A stretch of DNA of 64,000 nt. Source: an uncultured Chloroflexota bacterium. Its GTDB lineage: Bacteria > Chloroflexota > Anaerolineae > UBA4142 > SHND01. Shown here in pieces: positions 1-8,313 of the stretch. The notes under the pieces are model-generated. The model searched no databases. It had not been told where the DNA came from and saw nothing but the letters and a program-made list of their open reading frames with translations. The translations under genes and the position numbers were made by a program. The DNA is taken from NCBI GenBank assembly GCA_937870825.1, contig CALMZO010000214.1, forward strand, positions 1 to 64,000, given 5' to 3'. Within the stretch, counting starts at the first letter, position 1. Every line of letters begins with the position of its first letter.

Positions 1-2
1 TG

Positions 3-155
3 CGCGAAAAAGAGATGGAACAAATCGCGGAATTTATTTCCCAAGTACTTGTGGAAAAACGCGCGCCCGAAGATGTGGTGGAAGATGTGATTGAATTTCG
101 CAGCGCGTATCAGACGCTGTATTACAATTTTGATGATGGGATGCCGCCAAAATAG
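3..155 (+). CDS. glyA: C-terminal fragment, probably serine hydroxymethyltransferase
   Basis: The window opens inside a rightward gene; only its last 50 codons are visible, ending in TAG at 153-155. The visible part is a charged amphipathic helix (EMEQIAEFISQVL) followed by FRSAYQTLYYNFDDGMPPK. The helix resembles the C-terminal helix of GlyA (E-M-x-x-I-A-x-x-I), the PLP enzyme that converts serine plus tetrahydrofolate to glycine and methylene-tetrahydrofolate. This would fit the nearby purine genes, which consume glycine and formyl-folate. The assignment is an inference from a short tail; another PLP enzyme is possible. A hairpin terminator follows directly. Confidence 0.45.
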   Translation, partial: REKEMEQIAEFISQVLVEKRAPEDVVEDVIEFRSAYQTLYYNFDDGMPPK

Positions 156-190
156 AAAAACTCGGCAGGGATTCAATCCTTCCGAGTTTT
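156..190. terminator. Bidirectional intrinsic terminator
   Basis: AAAAACTCGG at 156-165 pairs with TCCGAGTTTT at 181-190, and an inner AGGG/CCTT pair extends the stem. There is a T run on each strand. It lies between the rightward glyA-like gene and the leftward antitoxin gene and can serve both. Confidence 0.75.
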
Positions 191-192
191 CG

Positions 193-504
193 TTACGAAA
201 TTTTGCGCTGCATCAAAATCAGTTTGCGAATGGCGTGGCTCAGGGATTTATCAAGTTTGCGGAGATAGGCGGCATCGGCTTGGTGCAAGGTAATTGTGTG
301 GCGTTTCAGCTTGACGCGCTTTGTTTCACGCGACGCCAGAGTTGTTTTGCCATTGGCAGCAACACGCTTTTTCACGCGGCGCGTGGCGTTCGCGTTTTGC
401 CCAAAAGGGTTTGGCTTGGATTTACGATAGTCGAAATCGTAATGCGGTTTCAACTCATAGTCGTCGAGTTCAGGAATGTATTCAGTCAGTCTCACGTTCT
501 TCAT
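193..504 (-). CDS. Ribbon-helix-helix antitoxin-like protein (BrnA-type position)
   Basis: A 103-residue basic protein. The start at 504 is chosen because a GGGAG motif lies about 10 bases upstream and the longer reading frame has no better signal. The N-terminal part has the KPHYDFDYRKSKPNPF pattern common in small antitoxins. The C-terminal part (HTITLHQADAAYLRKLDKSLSHAIRKLI) looks like a ribbon-helix-helix segment that binds DNA and neutralises a toxin. Its start overlaps by 23 bases the end of a truncated BrnT-like toxin, the usual BrnT-BrnA order. An antitoxin outliving a broken toxin may protect against related toxins or simply be decaying. Family naming is inference from motifs. Confidence 0.55.
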   Translation of the reverse strand: MKNVRLTEYIPELDDYELKPHYDFDYRKSKPNPFGQNANATRRVKKRVAANGKTTLASRETKRVKLKRHTITLHQADAAYLRKLDKSLSHAIRKLILMQRKIS

Positions 505-634
505 AATTCTTGCGCTCCCCTCTGTCCGCTTTGCGCGCACTGATAATACGGATGGTACGCAGAAAACGCCAGACGAAAGAAACAATCAACAATCGTTTTC
601 GATTCGAGTAGCCAAGTACTTTCCCGTCCGGCAT
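482..634 (-). pseudogene. Truncated BrnT-like toxin remnant
   Basis: The leftward frame ending at 482 encodes GYSNRKRLLIVSFVW, then a stretch with RIISARKADRGERKNYEE. This matches the C-terminal half of BrnT toxins (RNase-fold, about 90 residues), whose hallmark is R-I-I-S-A-R-K-A followed by R-x-E-R-x-x-Y-E. The N-terminal half, including the first beta strand and most of the catalytic core, is absent: upstream the frame runs into the end of the SIR2-like gene without similarity. The ATG at 634 is incidental. The remnant overlaps the antitoxin start by 23 bases, so the original toxin-antitoxin order is preserved. The module probably lost its toxin when the SIR2-like gene was joined to it. 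Confidence 0.6.
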
Positions 635-663
635 AATGTGTAGATACGGAATCGCGAATATGA

Positions 664-1674
664 CTATCGGTATGTGTTGACAAAATTTACAAACCCATCT
701 CCAAATATTTGCCCCCTTTGCAGCGTTGACCAGCCAAGAACTGAAGTCATTATTTCCTCAGCACCACTTTGACTCCTATCAACAACATGAAGTGTAGTTC
801 CTTGGGGGACAACGCTCAACAACTCTTTGATTATTTCATCATTGGCGCGATAGCCAATCATGTAAATCTCATCTGCCTGCCTCAGCCAATCTTTTCCTGA
901 GCTGATTACTGAATTTGCGAAGGTGTCCACCGTATCATACTGTTTAGATGTTAGCGGCATGAATATCAGCGGATAACAATACCCTAAATTATCTATCAAA
1001 TAACTCAAATTGCCCAGTCGCGGGCTGTCTGGAGGGTAGATTTCAACGCGGGCCATTTGGTGTTGCTCATCCTGAAACATATGCTCCTTCGCCAAGAGTA
1101 GCCTTTGAGCATACTCGAAGGAGTTGTTGCGAATGTCAGGATCCGAAATCCTTTTTGGGAGTATCCAGTTAATTGAGCCATGGGGTTTGATCAAACCGAA
1201 TTTTTGGTAACTTGCTAGAGTGGTCAATGAAGTTTCAAAAACCCCCTGGACTGCGCGATCTAGCAAGGTATCATAGTTAAACGAAATCAACGCGAAGTTC
1301 TCATTGGCTTGGAGTAATTTTTTCAACAATGCTTGATATCCATGTGCGGGACGCGTGCCATTGGTAACATGAGTCAGGAGATTCCAAAGAAAAAACGCAA
1401 TCCCTGCGAAGAATGCTTTTTCAGCAGCAACGTTTTTCGGTGACAATTGTGCAATGTTCTCCCATCGCTCTGTCAACCATTCTTCAAATCTACCTGACGC
1501 GGCTCCTTCTTGACACTGCTTAAACTGATCTGCGGTGAGAATCCCATCTGCATATGTTTGATAGCGGTTATCAAACAATTCATTTATCAATGGAGCAATA
1601 CTTTCTGGACGAAGCGGTTCTAACAATTCTTGGGCACCCTTTGACGCACCCGCACCAAAAATGAAAGCCTTCAT
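664..1674 (-). CDS. SIR2-like domain protein, candidate defence NADase
   Basis: A 336-residue protein with a Rossmann-like start, FIFGAGAS (residues 5-11), then SFNYDTLLDRAV with Asn133 and KPHGSINW with His165. These three elements match the SIR2-like family in which Asn and His form the NAD-hydrolysing site; the family is common in antiphage systems. No deacetylase zinc cysteines are seen. It ends with a GYRANDEIIKELL helix typical of the family. The start has AAGGA eleven bases upstream. It is the only large gene of the island downstream of guaB and has no obvious partner except toxin-antitoxin genes. Defence is inferred from family and context; an orphan metabolic SIR2-like protein is the alternative. 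Confidence 0.7.
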   Translation of the reverse strand: MKAFIFGAGASKGAQELLEPLRPESIAPLINELFDNRYQTYADGILTADQFKQCQEGAASGRFEEWLTERWENIAQLSPKNVAAEKAFFAGIAFFLWNLLTHVTNGTRPAHGYQALLKKLLQANENFALISFNYDTLLDRAVQGVFETSLTTLASYQKFGLIKPHGSINWILPKRISDPDIRNNSFEYAQRLLLAKEHMFQDEQHQMARVEIYPPDSPRLGNLSYLIDNLGYCYPLIFMPLTSKQYDTVDTFANSVISSGKDWLRQADEIYMIGYRANDEIIKELLSVVPQGTTLHVVDRSQSGAEEIMTSVLGWSTLQRGQIFGDGFVNFVNTYR

Positions 1675-1847
1675 TAGTTGTTCCTTGTTGGCTGAAGTGA
1701 ATAAAGTACACGCAAAAGCATCCCGGCGCTTTCAAAAGTGCTCGAATCCTAACTCGTGCGATTTGTCAAAGTGAAGGACAAATTATCTCCTTTGACTTTC
1801 TCTAATTCGTGCAAATTGCGCCAAGAGTCACGTTGTCCTGCTCGCGC

Positions 1848-1935
1848 CTAACAATTCAGCACTTCACGCATAATCATCACATCGTGCGGATGCGATTCGA
1901 ACAAGCCCGCGTTTGTGATGCGGCGCAATCCCCTC
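1848..1935 (-). repeat. Decayed copy of the guaB 3' end (copy 3)
   Basis: Read leftwards, this stretch encodes [17 protein letters not shown] and then MIMREVLNC with a stop at 1848. This is recognisably the C-terminus of the GuaB encoded at 3360-4844 ([17 protein letters not shown], then [10 protein letters not shown]), with several substitutions. It begins directly after the stop codon of the unknown gene at 1934-2326. It is the most diverged and most distal of three copies, which suggests the oldest insertion event. Confidence 0.85.
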
Positions 1936-2326
1936 AAAACTTTAGTCCTTGCGCTTCCTCGCGCAAGCGGCGTATCTCATCCTCCGACTCTTGTTTCTGT
2001 TGTGCTTTGAGCGCCAACTCGGTTGCGATTTTTTCCTTTGCCGCGTCGTACTTATGATTCACTTCGGCAACCAATTCTTTTTGCAAGTCCAACTGCTGCT
2101 GCTTGTTATCCTCCGCGCTCATTTCGACAAGAATTGTATCGTCCAAAATGGTAGAGCGACGACGCACACTGCCCGTCGCGGCAGTCTTGACGGTTTGTTC
2201 GTACAACAACTTCCAATCGTACTCGGGCAATTCCGACAGCCGAAAACTGTAGCGGAACAATTTCGTATTGGGAATGGGGTCAACACTATTTCCGTTCATG
2301 CCGACAATTTGAATGTTTGATGCCAT
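1934..2326 (-). CDS. Unknown protein with C-terminal coiled coil
   Basis: A 130-residue protein I do not recognise. Residues 1-75 look like a compact domain (SVDPIPNTKLFRYSFRLSEL, then PEYDWKLLYEQ), with a basic RRRS patch near 55. From about residue 76 a Lys/Glu/Gln-rich helix runs to the end with heptad-like spacing, so a coiled coil is likely. A GGAGG motif lies just upstream of the ATG. It sits alone between two copies of the guaB 3' end and so forms its own insertion module. No signal peptide or membrane segment is seen. A role in defence or stress is suggested only by context. Confidence 0.6.
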   Translation of the reverse strand: MASNIQIVGMNGNSVDPIPNTKLFRYSFRLSELPEYDWKLLYEQTVKTAATGSVRRRSTILDDTILVEMSAEDNKQQQLDLQKELVAEVNHKYDAAKEKIATELALKAQQKQESEDEIRRLREEAQGLKF

Positions 2327-2405
2327 CCTAACCTCCGTAAATCAAGTGACCAAGACGCGAGAACCATTATCGCATGTAATGGACTTGGGCAAAAGATTCG
2401 TTTGA

Positions 2406-2438
2406 TAAAAAAAAACCGTTCATCTCGCTGATGAACGG
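2406..2438 (-). terminator. Intrinsic terminator downstream of guaB 3'-end copy 2
   Basis: CCGTTCATC (2416-2424) and GATGAACGG (2430-2438) form a perfect 9-bp stem with a 5-base loop. On the minus strand it is followed by nine T. It lies about 55 bases after the stop of the second guaB 3'-end copy, so it may be the original guaB terminator, now displaced from guaB by inserted genes. Confidence 0.85.
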
Positions 2439-2492
2439 ACTTGTATTTCATCTACGCCGCGATTCGTCATTCGGCGCGCATTCTATTCAAAA

Positions 2493-2960
<468 letters not shown>

Positions 2961-2964
<4 letters not shown>

Positions 2965-3278
2965 GGATACTGCTCCTCAATCAGCTTGCGTAGAGCATTG
3001 AGTTGGGCGCGTGAAAGGTCATCGCGCTGATTTTTGGGATACATAAACAACAGCAAAAGTTGTTTTTGTTTCACTGCCCAATAATAAATTACCCGAACCC
3101 CGCCGCGCTTGCCCTTGCCTCTAATTCCCCAGCGCACCTTTCGCAAACCACCACTCCCAACAATCACCGAACCGATTTCGGGACGCTCCGCTAAAAGTTC
3201 CTGTAGATCTCGATACTCCTCATCGGAAAGTAACGCAAGAACTTGGCGCGTAAAAAAGGACGTTTCGATGATAACCAT
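2961..3278 (-). CDS. RelE/HigB-type mRNA-interferase toxin
   Basis: A 105-residue protein starting MVIIETSFFTRQVLALLSDE. Its core has GSGGLRKVRW, then KRGGVRVIYYW and the LLLLFMYPKNQRDDLS strand-helix, typical of RelE/ParE-superfamily toxins that cleave mRNA, usually on the ribosome. The start at 3278 is preferred to an in-frame ATG at 3320 because the latter lies inside the palindromic operator and adds residues foreign to the family. It is the first gene of a toxin-first pair, the order usual for HigBA and NadTS types. The operon sits directly behind guaB. Confidence 0.82.
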
Positions 3279-3308
3279 TTTGATTGCGTAGCGCGCGGTT
3301 GTGCAGTC

Positions 3309-3331
3309 ACTATACGCCATTGGCGTATAGT
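3309..3331. promoter_or_regulatory. Perfect 23-bp palindrome, probable antitoxin operator
   Basis: ACTATACGCCA and TGGCGTATAGT are exact reverse complements separated by a single T. The site ends 31 bases before the toxin start, where an autoregulating XRE antitoxin dimer would bind. It occurs once in the window as far as I can see. A second small hairpin (TCGCTC/GAGCGA, about 3339-3354) lies between it and the guaB stop codon. Confidence 0.75.
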
Positions 3332-3359
3332 TGTCAATTCGCTCCTCGAGCGAGTTGTT

Positions 3360-4844
3360 TTACACCGCCCGCGACTGATAGTTCGGCGCTTCGCGCGTAA
3401 TCGTCACATCGTGCGGATGCGATTCGACAAGCCCTGCGTTCGTGATGCGACGCAGTTTTGTTCTCATGCGCAAATCTTTAAGGTGCATAGCGCCCGCATA
3501 ACCCATCCCTGAACGCAAACCGCCGACGAGTTGGTAAATGTAATCGTGCGCGGTGCCGCGATACGGGACCATTCCTTCAATGCCTTCGGGGACAAGTTTC
3601 CCCGAACCATTTTGTCCCGACGCGTAACGGTCTGCGGCGAAACGATTCGACATTGCGCCCATTGAACCCATGCCGCGATACATTTTGAATTGACGCCCTT
3701 CGTACAAAACCAATTCGCCCGGCGATTCTTCCAAACCTGCGAGCAAACTGCCGAGCATCACCGCGTCCGCGCCCGCCACAATCGCTTTCACAATATCGCC
3801 GCTGTATTTGACGCCGCCATCCGCAATAATTGTCGCGCCGCGTTTGTGCGCCGCGCGCGCGCATTCCCAAATCGCAGTCATCTGCGGCATCCCCGCGCCC
3901 GAAATCACGCGCGTCGTGCAAATCGAACCCGCGCCGACGCCCACTTTTAAAACATCCGCGCCCGCGTCAAGCAAAAGATTCACGCCTTCTTCCGTCACCA
4001 CATTTCCCGCAATCACTTGCGCGCCGCGCCAATTTTGTTTGATGCGTTTGATGGCATTCACCACGCCCGCCGAATGCCCGTGCGCGGTGTCCACGACAAG
4101 CACATCAACGCCTTTTTCGAGCAGCAACTCGACGCGCGTTTCCAAATCCGCGCCGACGCCCACCGCCGCGCCCGCGAGCAGCCGTCCGCGCGAATCAACA
4201 GCCGCGTGCGGATAATCGCGTTTCTTTTGAATATCCTTGACCGTGATGAGTCCCTTCAACACCCCCCCCTCATCCACGAGCGGCAATTTTTCGATGCGAT
4301 ATTTTTGTAAAATCGTTTTCGCTTCGTCGAGCGTTGTGCCGACGTGACTCGTCACCAAATTTTCGCGCGTCATGAAATCGCTGACGGGACGCGACAAATC
4401 GGACGGCTCGACAAAACGCGTATCGCGATTTGTGAGAATACCGACGAGTTTATTTCCATTTTCTGTAATCGGCACGCCGCTGATGCGATAACGCGCCATC
4501 AACGCTTCCGCATCGCGCAGCGTCGCGTCAGGCGCAAGCGTAATCGGGTCCACAATCATTCCCGATTCGGAACGCTTCACTTTTTCCACTTCGTCCGCTT
4601 GGGCTTCGGGCGAGAGATTGCGATGCAAAATTCCGAGTCCGCCTTCGCGCGCCAACGCAATCGCCATGCGCGCTTCCGTCACCGTATCCATCGCGGCGGA
4701 CAATAACGGAATGTTCAAACACAATGTATCCGTCAAACGCGTTTGCGTATTTGTTTGGTCGGGCAGCACTTCGGTATAGCCCGGCACAATCAGCAAATCG
4801 TCGAACGTCAACGCGTCGAGTTGTTGAAAAATTTCGTCGTTCAT
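3360..4844 (-). CDS. guaB: Inosine-5'-monophosphate dehydrogenase
   Basis: A 494-residue enzyme that oxidises IMP to XMP with NAD, the committed step to GMP. The catalytic loop GAGSICTTR carries Cys309. [14 protein letters not shown], the VVDTAHGHS phosphate region and the [12 protein letters not shown] loop are present. Two CBS domains (about residues 95-205) are inserted in the barrel. [11 protein letters not shown] and the C-terminal K-site region are intact. It is last in the purine operon after purH, separated by a 72-base repeat hairpin. An unusual run of eight C (plus strand, 4262-4269) encodes EGG in the second CBS domain. The final residues (RAV) differ from the displaced copy (RSA) at 2493, so the present gene end may have arrived with an insertion. 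Confidence 0.97.
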   Translation of the reverse strand: MNDEIFQQLDALTFDDLLIVPGYTEVLPDQTNTQTRLTDTLCLNIPLLSAAMDTVTEARMAIALAREGGLGILHRNLSPEAQADEVEKVKRSESGMIVDPITLAPDATLRDAEALMARYRISGVPITENGNKLVGILTNRDTRFVEPSDLSRPVSDFMTRENLVTSHVGTTLDEAKTILQKYRIEKLPLVDEGGVLKGLITVKDIQKKRDYPHAAVDSRGRLLAGAAVGVGADLETRVELLLEKGVDVLVVDTAHGHSAGVVNAIKRIKQNWRGAQVIAGNVVTEEGVNLLLDAGADVLKVGVGAGSICTTRVISGAGMPQMTAIWECARAAHKRGATIIADGGVKYSGDIVKAIVAGADAVMLGSLLAGLEESPGELVLYEGRQFKMYRGMGSMGAMSNRFAADRYASGQNGSGKLVPEGIEGMVPYRGTAHDYIYQLVGGLRSGMGYAGAMHLKDLRMRTKLRRITNAGLVESHPHDVTITREAPNYQSRAV

Positions 4845-4853
4845 GTTGGAGAG

Positions 4854-4920
4854 TAGTTTGTTATTAGTCGTTAGTCGTTAGCGCATGACTAATGACTAAC
4901 GACTAACGACTAACAACTAA
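4854..4920. repeat. Heptanucleotide repeat hairpin between purH and guaB
   Basis: Seven-base units (TTAGTCG and its complement) form two inverted arms of about 25 bases around a GCGCATGACTAATGA centre. The purH stop codon lies in the right arm. It is one of many heptad-phased repeats in this window's spacers. It could fold into a long hairpin in the purH-guaB transcript and affect relative expression, but there is no T run, so it is not a standard terminator. Confidence 0.8.
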
Positions 4921-6563
4921 TGTCGAAAATGCCTCACGCCCGTCACCACCATCGCGATATTGTTTGCGTCCGCGACGGCGAGCGAATCCGCGTCGCGCAC
5001 ACTGCCGCCCGGATGTACGATAGCGGTGATGCCTGCGTCTGCTGCGAGTTGTACCGAATCGGGAAATGGAAAAAACGCGTCGCTTGCGAGCACCGCGCCG
5101 CGCGACTTTTCACCTGCGCGTTCCGCTGCAATGCGAACGCAATCCACGCGATTCGGCTGTCCGCCGCCGATGCCGACAGTGGCGACACCATTTTCAAAAC
5201 TGCGCGCGAAAACAATCGCGTTTGATTTGACGTGTTGACATGCTTTCCATGCGAATTTCAACGCGCGCAATTCCTCGTCACTCGGCGCGCGTTTGGAAAT
5301 CACTTTCCATTCCGTTTCGGACGGGTCGCCAAAATCAACATCTTGTTTCAAAATCCCGCGCGTAATCGTTCGCAATTCATAACACGGCTCGATTTCCAAA
5401 TCGGGCATTTCAACCAGGCGCAAATTTTTTCGCTTCGCCAAAATTTCGCGCGCCTCTGCTGTGAACGCGGGCGCGGCAATACATTCCACAAACAATTCGC
5501 CCAACGCGTTCGCGGTTTCCGCATCAAACGCGCGATTCGCCGCAATCACACCGCCGAACGCCGAAATCGGGTCCGACGCGCGCGCATGTTCAAACGCAGA
5601 CGCAAGTTTCCCTCTCCGCGTAGGAGAAGAATTAGGGGTGAGGTTTGTCGCGCTCGCCATTCCACACGGCGAAAGATGTTTCACAATCACAATGCTCGGT
5701 TCCGCGAAACTGACCACTGCTCGCCACGCCGCGTCGAGGTCAAGCAAATTGTTGTACGACAATTCCTTGCCCTGCAAGACGCGTCCGCCCAATGCGCCGC
5801 CGTTTTGTGTGAATGAATACAACGTCGCGCGCTGGTGCGGGTTTTCGCCGTAACGCAATGTCTGTACGGGATACGCCCTGATTTGTAGGGGCGAGCCCTT
5901 GTGGTCGCCCTGTGCGGCGAGGTCGCCCTGTGCGGCGAGGTCGCCCTGTGCGGCGAGGTCGCCCGCGTAAGGGCGGGGATGAACCTCCGCCCCTACGTTG
6001 GACAAATAATCTAGAATCGCGGTGTCGTATTGACTCGTCAACGCGAAACCTTTCACCGCCAAATGTTTTCGCGTCGTTTCTTTCACCCCCCCCTCGCGCA
6101 GTTCCTGCAAAACATTTTCGTAATCGTTCGGGTCACACACCAGCGTCACGCGTTGAAAATTTTTCGCCGCCGCGCGAATGAGCGTCACGCCGCCAATGTC
6201 AATGTTTTCAATCGCGTCGTCGAGTGTGGCATTTTCGCGCGCAATCGTTTCCTCGAACGGGTACAAATTCACCGCCACCAAATCAATATAATCCCAATTC
6301 AACTGTTGCAATTCTTCAAGGTCATGTTCCGTGCTGCGCGCGAGCAAACCGCCGTGAATCGCGGGATGCAATGTTTTTACGCGTCCGCCGAGAATTTCTG
6401 GTGACTGTGTATATTCCGCGACGTCCGTAACAGGAATCGCGTTCTCGCGCAGTGCGCGCGCCGTGCCGCCGGATGCAATGAGCGTCCAGCCCAATTCGCG
6501 CAATCCGCGCGCAAAGGGAATGAGCTCTGTTTTGTCGTGAACCGATAAAATTGCTTTAGGCAT
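4917..6563 (-). CDS. purH: Bifunctional AICAR transformylase / IMP cyclohydrolase
   Basis: A 548-residue protein catalysing the last two steps of IMP synthesis. The start at 6563 (MPKAILSVHDKTEL) is typical of the family and overlaps purN by 8 bases. The cyclohydrolase domain (about 1-200) has SGGTA, GGRVKTLHP and IDIGG. The transformylase domain has RYGENPHQ, the VKHLSPCG loop, SDPISAFGG and the terminal IVHPGGSVRD. The linker between domains carries an unusual stretch of about 35 residues with three AAQGDL repeats, encoded by an inserted repeat at 5885-5996. A second unusual loop, NLTPNSSPTRRGKL, is encoded by another common spacer repeat near 5603-5645. Both keep the frame open. A run of eight C lies at 6086-6093. 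Confidence 0.96.
   Translation of the reverse strand: MPKAILSVHDKTELIPFARGLRELGWTLIASGGTARALRENAIPVTDVAEYTQSPEILGGRVKTLHPAIHGGLLARSTEHDLEELQQLNWDYIDLVAVNLYPFEETIARENATLDDAIENIDIGGVTLIRAAAKNFQRVTLVCDPNDYENVLQELREGGVKETTRKHLAVKGFALTSQYDTAILDYLSNVGAEVHPRPYAGDLAAQGDLAAQGDLAAQGDHKGSPLQIRAYPVQTLRYGENPHQRATLYSFTQNGGALGGRVLQGKELSYNNLLDLDAAWRAVVSFAEPSIVIVKHLSPCGMASATNLTPNSSPTRRGKLASAFEHARASDPISAFGGVIAANRAFDAETANALGELFVECIAAPAFTAEAREILAKRKNLRLVEMPDLEIEPCYELRTITRGILKQDVDFGDPSETEWKVISKRAPSDEELRALKFAWKACQHVKSNAIVFARSFENGVATVGIGGGQPNRVDCVRIAAERAGEKSRGAVLASDAFFPFPDSVQLAADAGITAIVHPGGSVRDADSLAVADANNIAMVVTGVRHFRH
5885..5996. repeat. Repeat element inserted in the purH coding region
   Basis: A 112-bp stretch is bounded by inverted termini GTAGGGGCG (5885-5893) and CGCCCCTAC (5988-5996). 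It contains an 18-bp unit (CCTGTGCGGCGAGGTCGC) repeated about three times. Related fragments of the GTAGGGGC...TTGTGGT...GCCC type occur in purM (about 7570-7600), between purC and purE (about 12826-12850), near 43630 and near 54115. Here the whole element is translated as part of PurH, in the linker between its two domains. Confidence 0.8.
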
Positions 6564-7149
6564 TGACGTCCACCTCAAAGAATTGTTGTAGTGTGCTGAC
6601 CAACAAACGATGTTCCACTCGATGCACGCGCGCTTCCAAACTTTCGAGCGTGTCATTTTTTTCAATCGGCACAATTTCTTGCGCGAGCACGGGACCATTG
6701 TCCACGCCTTCGTCGGGAACGAGATGCACCATGACGCCCGTGTATGAAATCTCGCCGCGTTGAAAAGATTCATACGCGCGTTCAATCGCATGTGTACCGG
6801 GGAATGTGCCGGACAGCGCCGGATGCAAATTGATGACGCGATTCGGAAATGTATCCAGAAACGCGGATGACAAAATTCGCATCCAACCTGCGAGGATTAC
6901 AAAATCGGGTTCATATTGTGAAACAAGTTCCGCGAGTTCCGCATCATACGCGCGGCGTTCTTGTGAGTGAATTTTTGCTTTCCAAATCGCGTGAACATTC
7001 GCACGTCGCGCCCGCGTCAACCCGAACGCATCCGCTTTGTTGGAAATCACGGCGACGACGCGCGCATTCAGTTCTCCGCGTTCGCACGCGTCGAGAATCG
7101 CTTGCAGGTTTGAACCGTTGCCGGAAATGAGGATGACGAGACGTTTCAT
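6556..7149 (-). CDS. purN: Phosphoribosylglycinamide formyltransferase
   Basis: A 197-residue enzyme that transfers a formyl group from 10-formyl-THF to GAR. It starts with the phosphate loop ISGNGSNLQAIL. The catalytic triad is visible as Asn and His in INLHPALSGTFPG and Asp in LVPDEGVDNGPV. ILAGWMRIL is also typical. Length fits the monofunctional bacterial enzyme. It overlaps purH by 8 bases and follows purM with a 47-base spacer of heptad-like repeats. It acts directly after PurD in the pathway. Confidence 0.96.
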   Translation of the reverse strand: MKRLVILISGNGSNLQAILDACERGELNARVVAVISNKADAFGLTRARRANVHAIWKAKIHSQERRAYDAELAELVSQYEPDFVILAGWMRILSSAFLDTFPNRVINLHPALSGTFPGTHAIERAYESFQRGEISYTGVMVHLVPDEGVDNGPVLAQEIVPIEKNDTLESLEARVHRVEHRLLVSTLQQFFEVDVNA

Positions 7150-7196
7150 TTTAGAGATTGGAGACTGCCCACTGATACCTGATGACTGATAACCGA

Positions 7197-8237
7197 TTAC
7201 TCGCCACTGATGACCAATCTCCGGTCTCCAGTCTCCAATTCCCCCATCACAAATGATTCTTCATTCAGACTATTTTGAAATTCGCGCGCATCCTCTTTCG
7301 CCACAAGCGCAATCATGCCGATGCCCATATTAAACACACGAAACATTTCTTGTGTCGGAATATCACCGCGCTGTTGAATCAAATGAAACAACGGAGGAAT
7401 TTGCCATGTGTTGAGATGAACGTTCGCCGCGATATTCTCGGGCAACACGCGCGGAAGATTTTCGATGATGCCGCCGCCCGTAATGTGCGCGAGCGCTTTG
7501 ATGGGCGATGGCTGCGCGAGACATTTTTCCAACACGCGCAAGTACGAGCGATGCGGCGCGAGCAAGGCATCGCGTAGGGGCAATCCCTTGTGGTTGCCCT
7601 CTTCCGCCAATTCGGGAAAAATTGTTTTCAACGGAACATCTTGAAAAATTTTTCGAATCAACGAATACCCGTTCGTATGCGCGCCCGACGATTTCAAGCC
7701 AATCAATACATCGCCCGCGCGCAAATCATTTTTCGGCAAAACATTTTCGCGCTCGACAATTCCCACAATCGTTCCCGCCACATCAAATTCATTTTCCAAA
7801 TACACGCCGGGCATTTCCGCCGTTTCGCCGCCGAGCAACGCGATGTCTGCCTCACGACACGCGTCCGCCATGCTCGTCACAATCGCCGCGACGTTTTCGG
7901 GAATCAATTTGGAACTCGCGATGTAATCGAGAAAAAATAACGGACGCGCGCCTTGCGCCAAAATATCGTTGATGCAGTGATTTACTAAATCGCGTCCGAT
8001 GTTTTCAAAACGGTTCACTTGCGCGGCGATTTTCACTTTGGTTCCCACGCCGTCGGTTGACGCGACGAGAACGGGCGCGCGCATGTTTTTCAATTCGCCT
8101 GCGTCAAACAATCCGCCAAACGCGCCGATGCCCGCGACGACCTTTTTGTTGTACGTCGCGCGCACGGCATCGCGCATCAATTCCACCGCGCGATTCCCCG
8201 CATCAATGTTCACGCCGCTGTCGGAATATACTGACAT
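7197..8237 (-). CDS. purM: Phosphoribosylformylglycinamidine cyclo-ligase (AIR synthase)
   Basis: A 346-residue ATP-dependent enzyme that closes the imidazole ring, converting FGAM to AIR. Family signatures include STDGVGTK, the NHCINDILAQGA helix, GGETAEMPG, GLKSSGAHTNGYSL and HITGGGIIENLPR. Residues EEGNHKGLPLRD are encoded by a fragment of the GTAGGGGC spacer repeat (about 7570-7600). The last 14 residues (ELETGDRRLVISGE) are read from heptad-like spacer repeats, which apparently supplied a new stop codon. The catalytic core looks intact. It lies between purD and purN. Confidence 0.96.
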   Translation of the reverse strand: MSVYSDSGVNIDAGNRAVELMRDAVRATYNKKVVAGIGAFGGLFDAGELKNMRAPVLVASTDGVGTKVKIAAQVNRFENIGRDLVNHCINDILAQGARPLFFLDYIASSKLIPENVAAIVTSMADACREADIALLGGETAEMPGVYLENEFDVAGTIVGIVERENVLPKNDLRAGDVLIGLKSSGAHTNGYSLIRKIFQDVPLKTIFPELAEEGNHKGLPLRDALLAPHRSYLRVLEKCLAQPSPIKALAHITGGGIIENLPRVLPENIAANVHLNTWQIPPLFHLIQQRGDIPTQEMFRVFNMGIGMIALVAKEDAREFQNSLNEESFVMGELETGDRRLVISGE

Positions 8238-8241
8238 AAAA

Positions 8242-8313
8242 GGAACCTCACCCCAGCCCTCTCCCTATCAAGGTGAGGGCTGGGATGAGGTTCCCCTCCT
8301 TGATAAGGAGGGG
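8242..8313. repeat. Double-hairpin spacer repeat between purD and purM
   Basis: GGAACCTCACCCCAGCCCTC (8242-8261) pairs with 8275-8294 at 19 of 20 positions. A second perfect 9-bp stem, CCCCTCCTT/AAGGAGGGG, follows at 8293-8313. The purD stop codon (8268-8270) lies in the first loop, so the element encodes the last part of PurD. A relative of the same element encodes the NLTPNSSPTRRGKL loop of PurH. Confidence 0.8.

Noticed and set aside
501-683. Open frame of 60 codons between the antitoxin and SIR2-like genes
   Set aside because: The neighbouring frame matches BrnT toxins; this one does not.
5909-5965. 18-bp tandem repeats as a possible CRISPR
   Set aside because: Units are adjacent without spacers and lie inside the purH coding frame.
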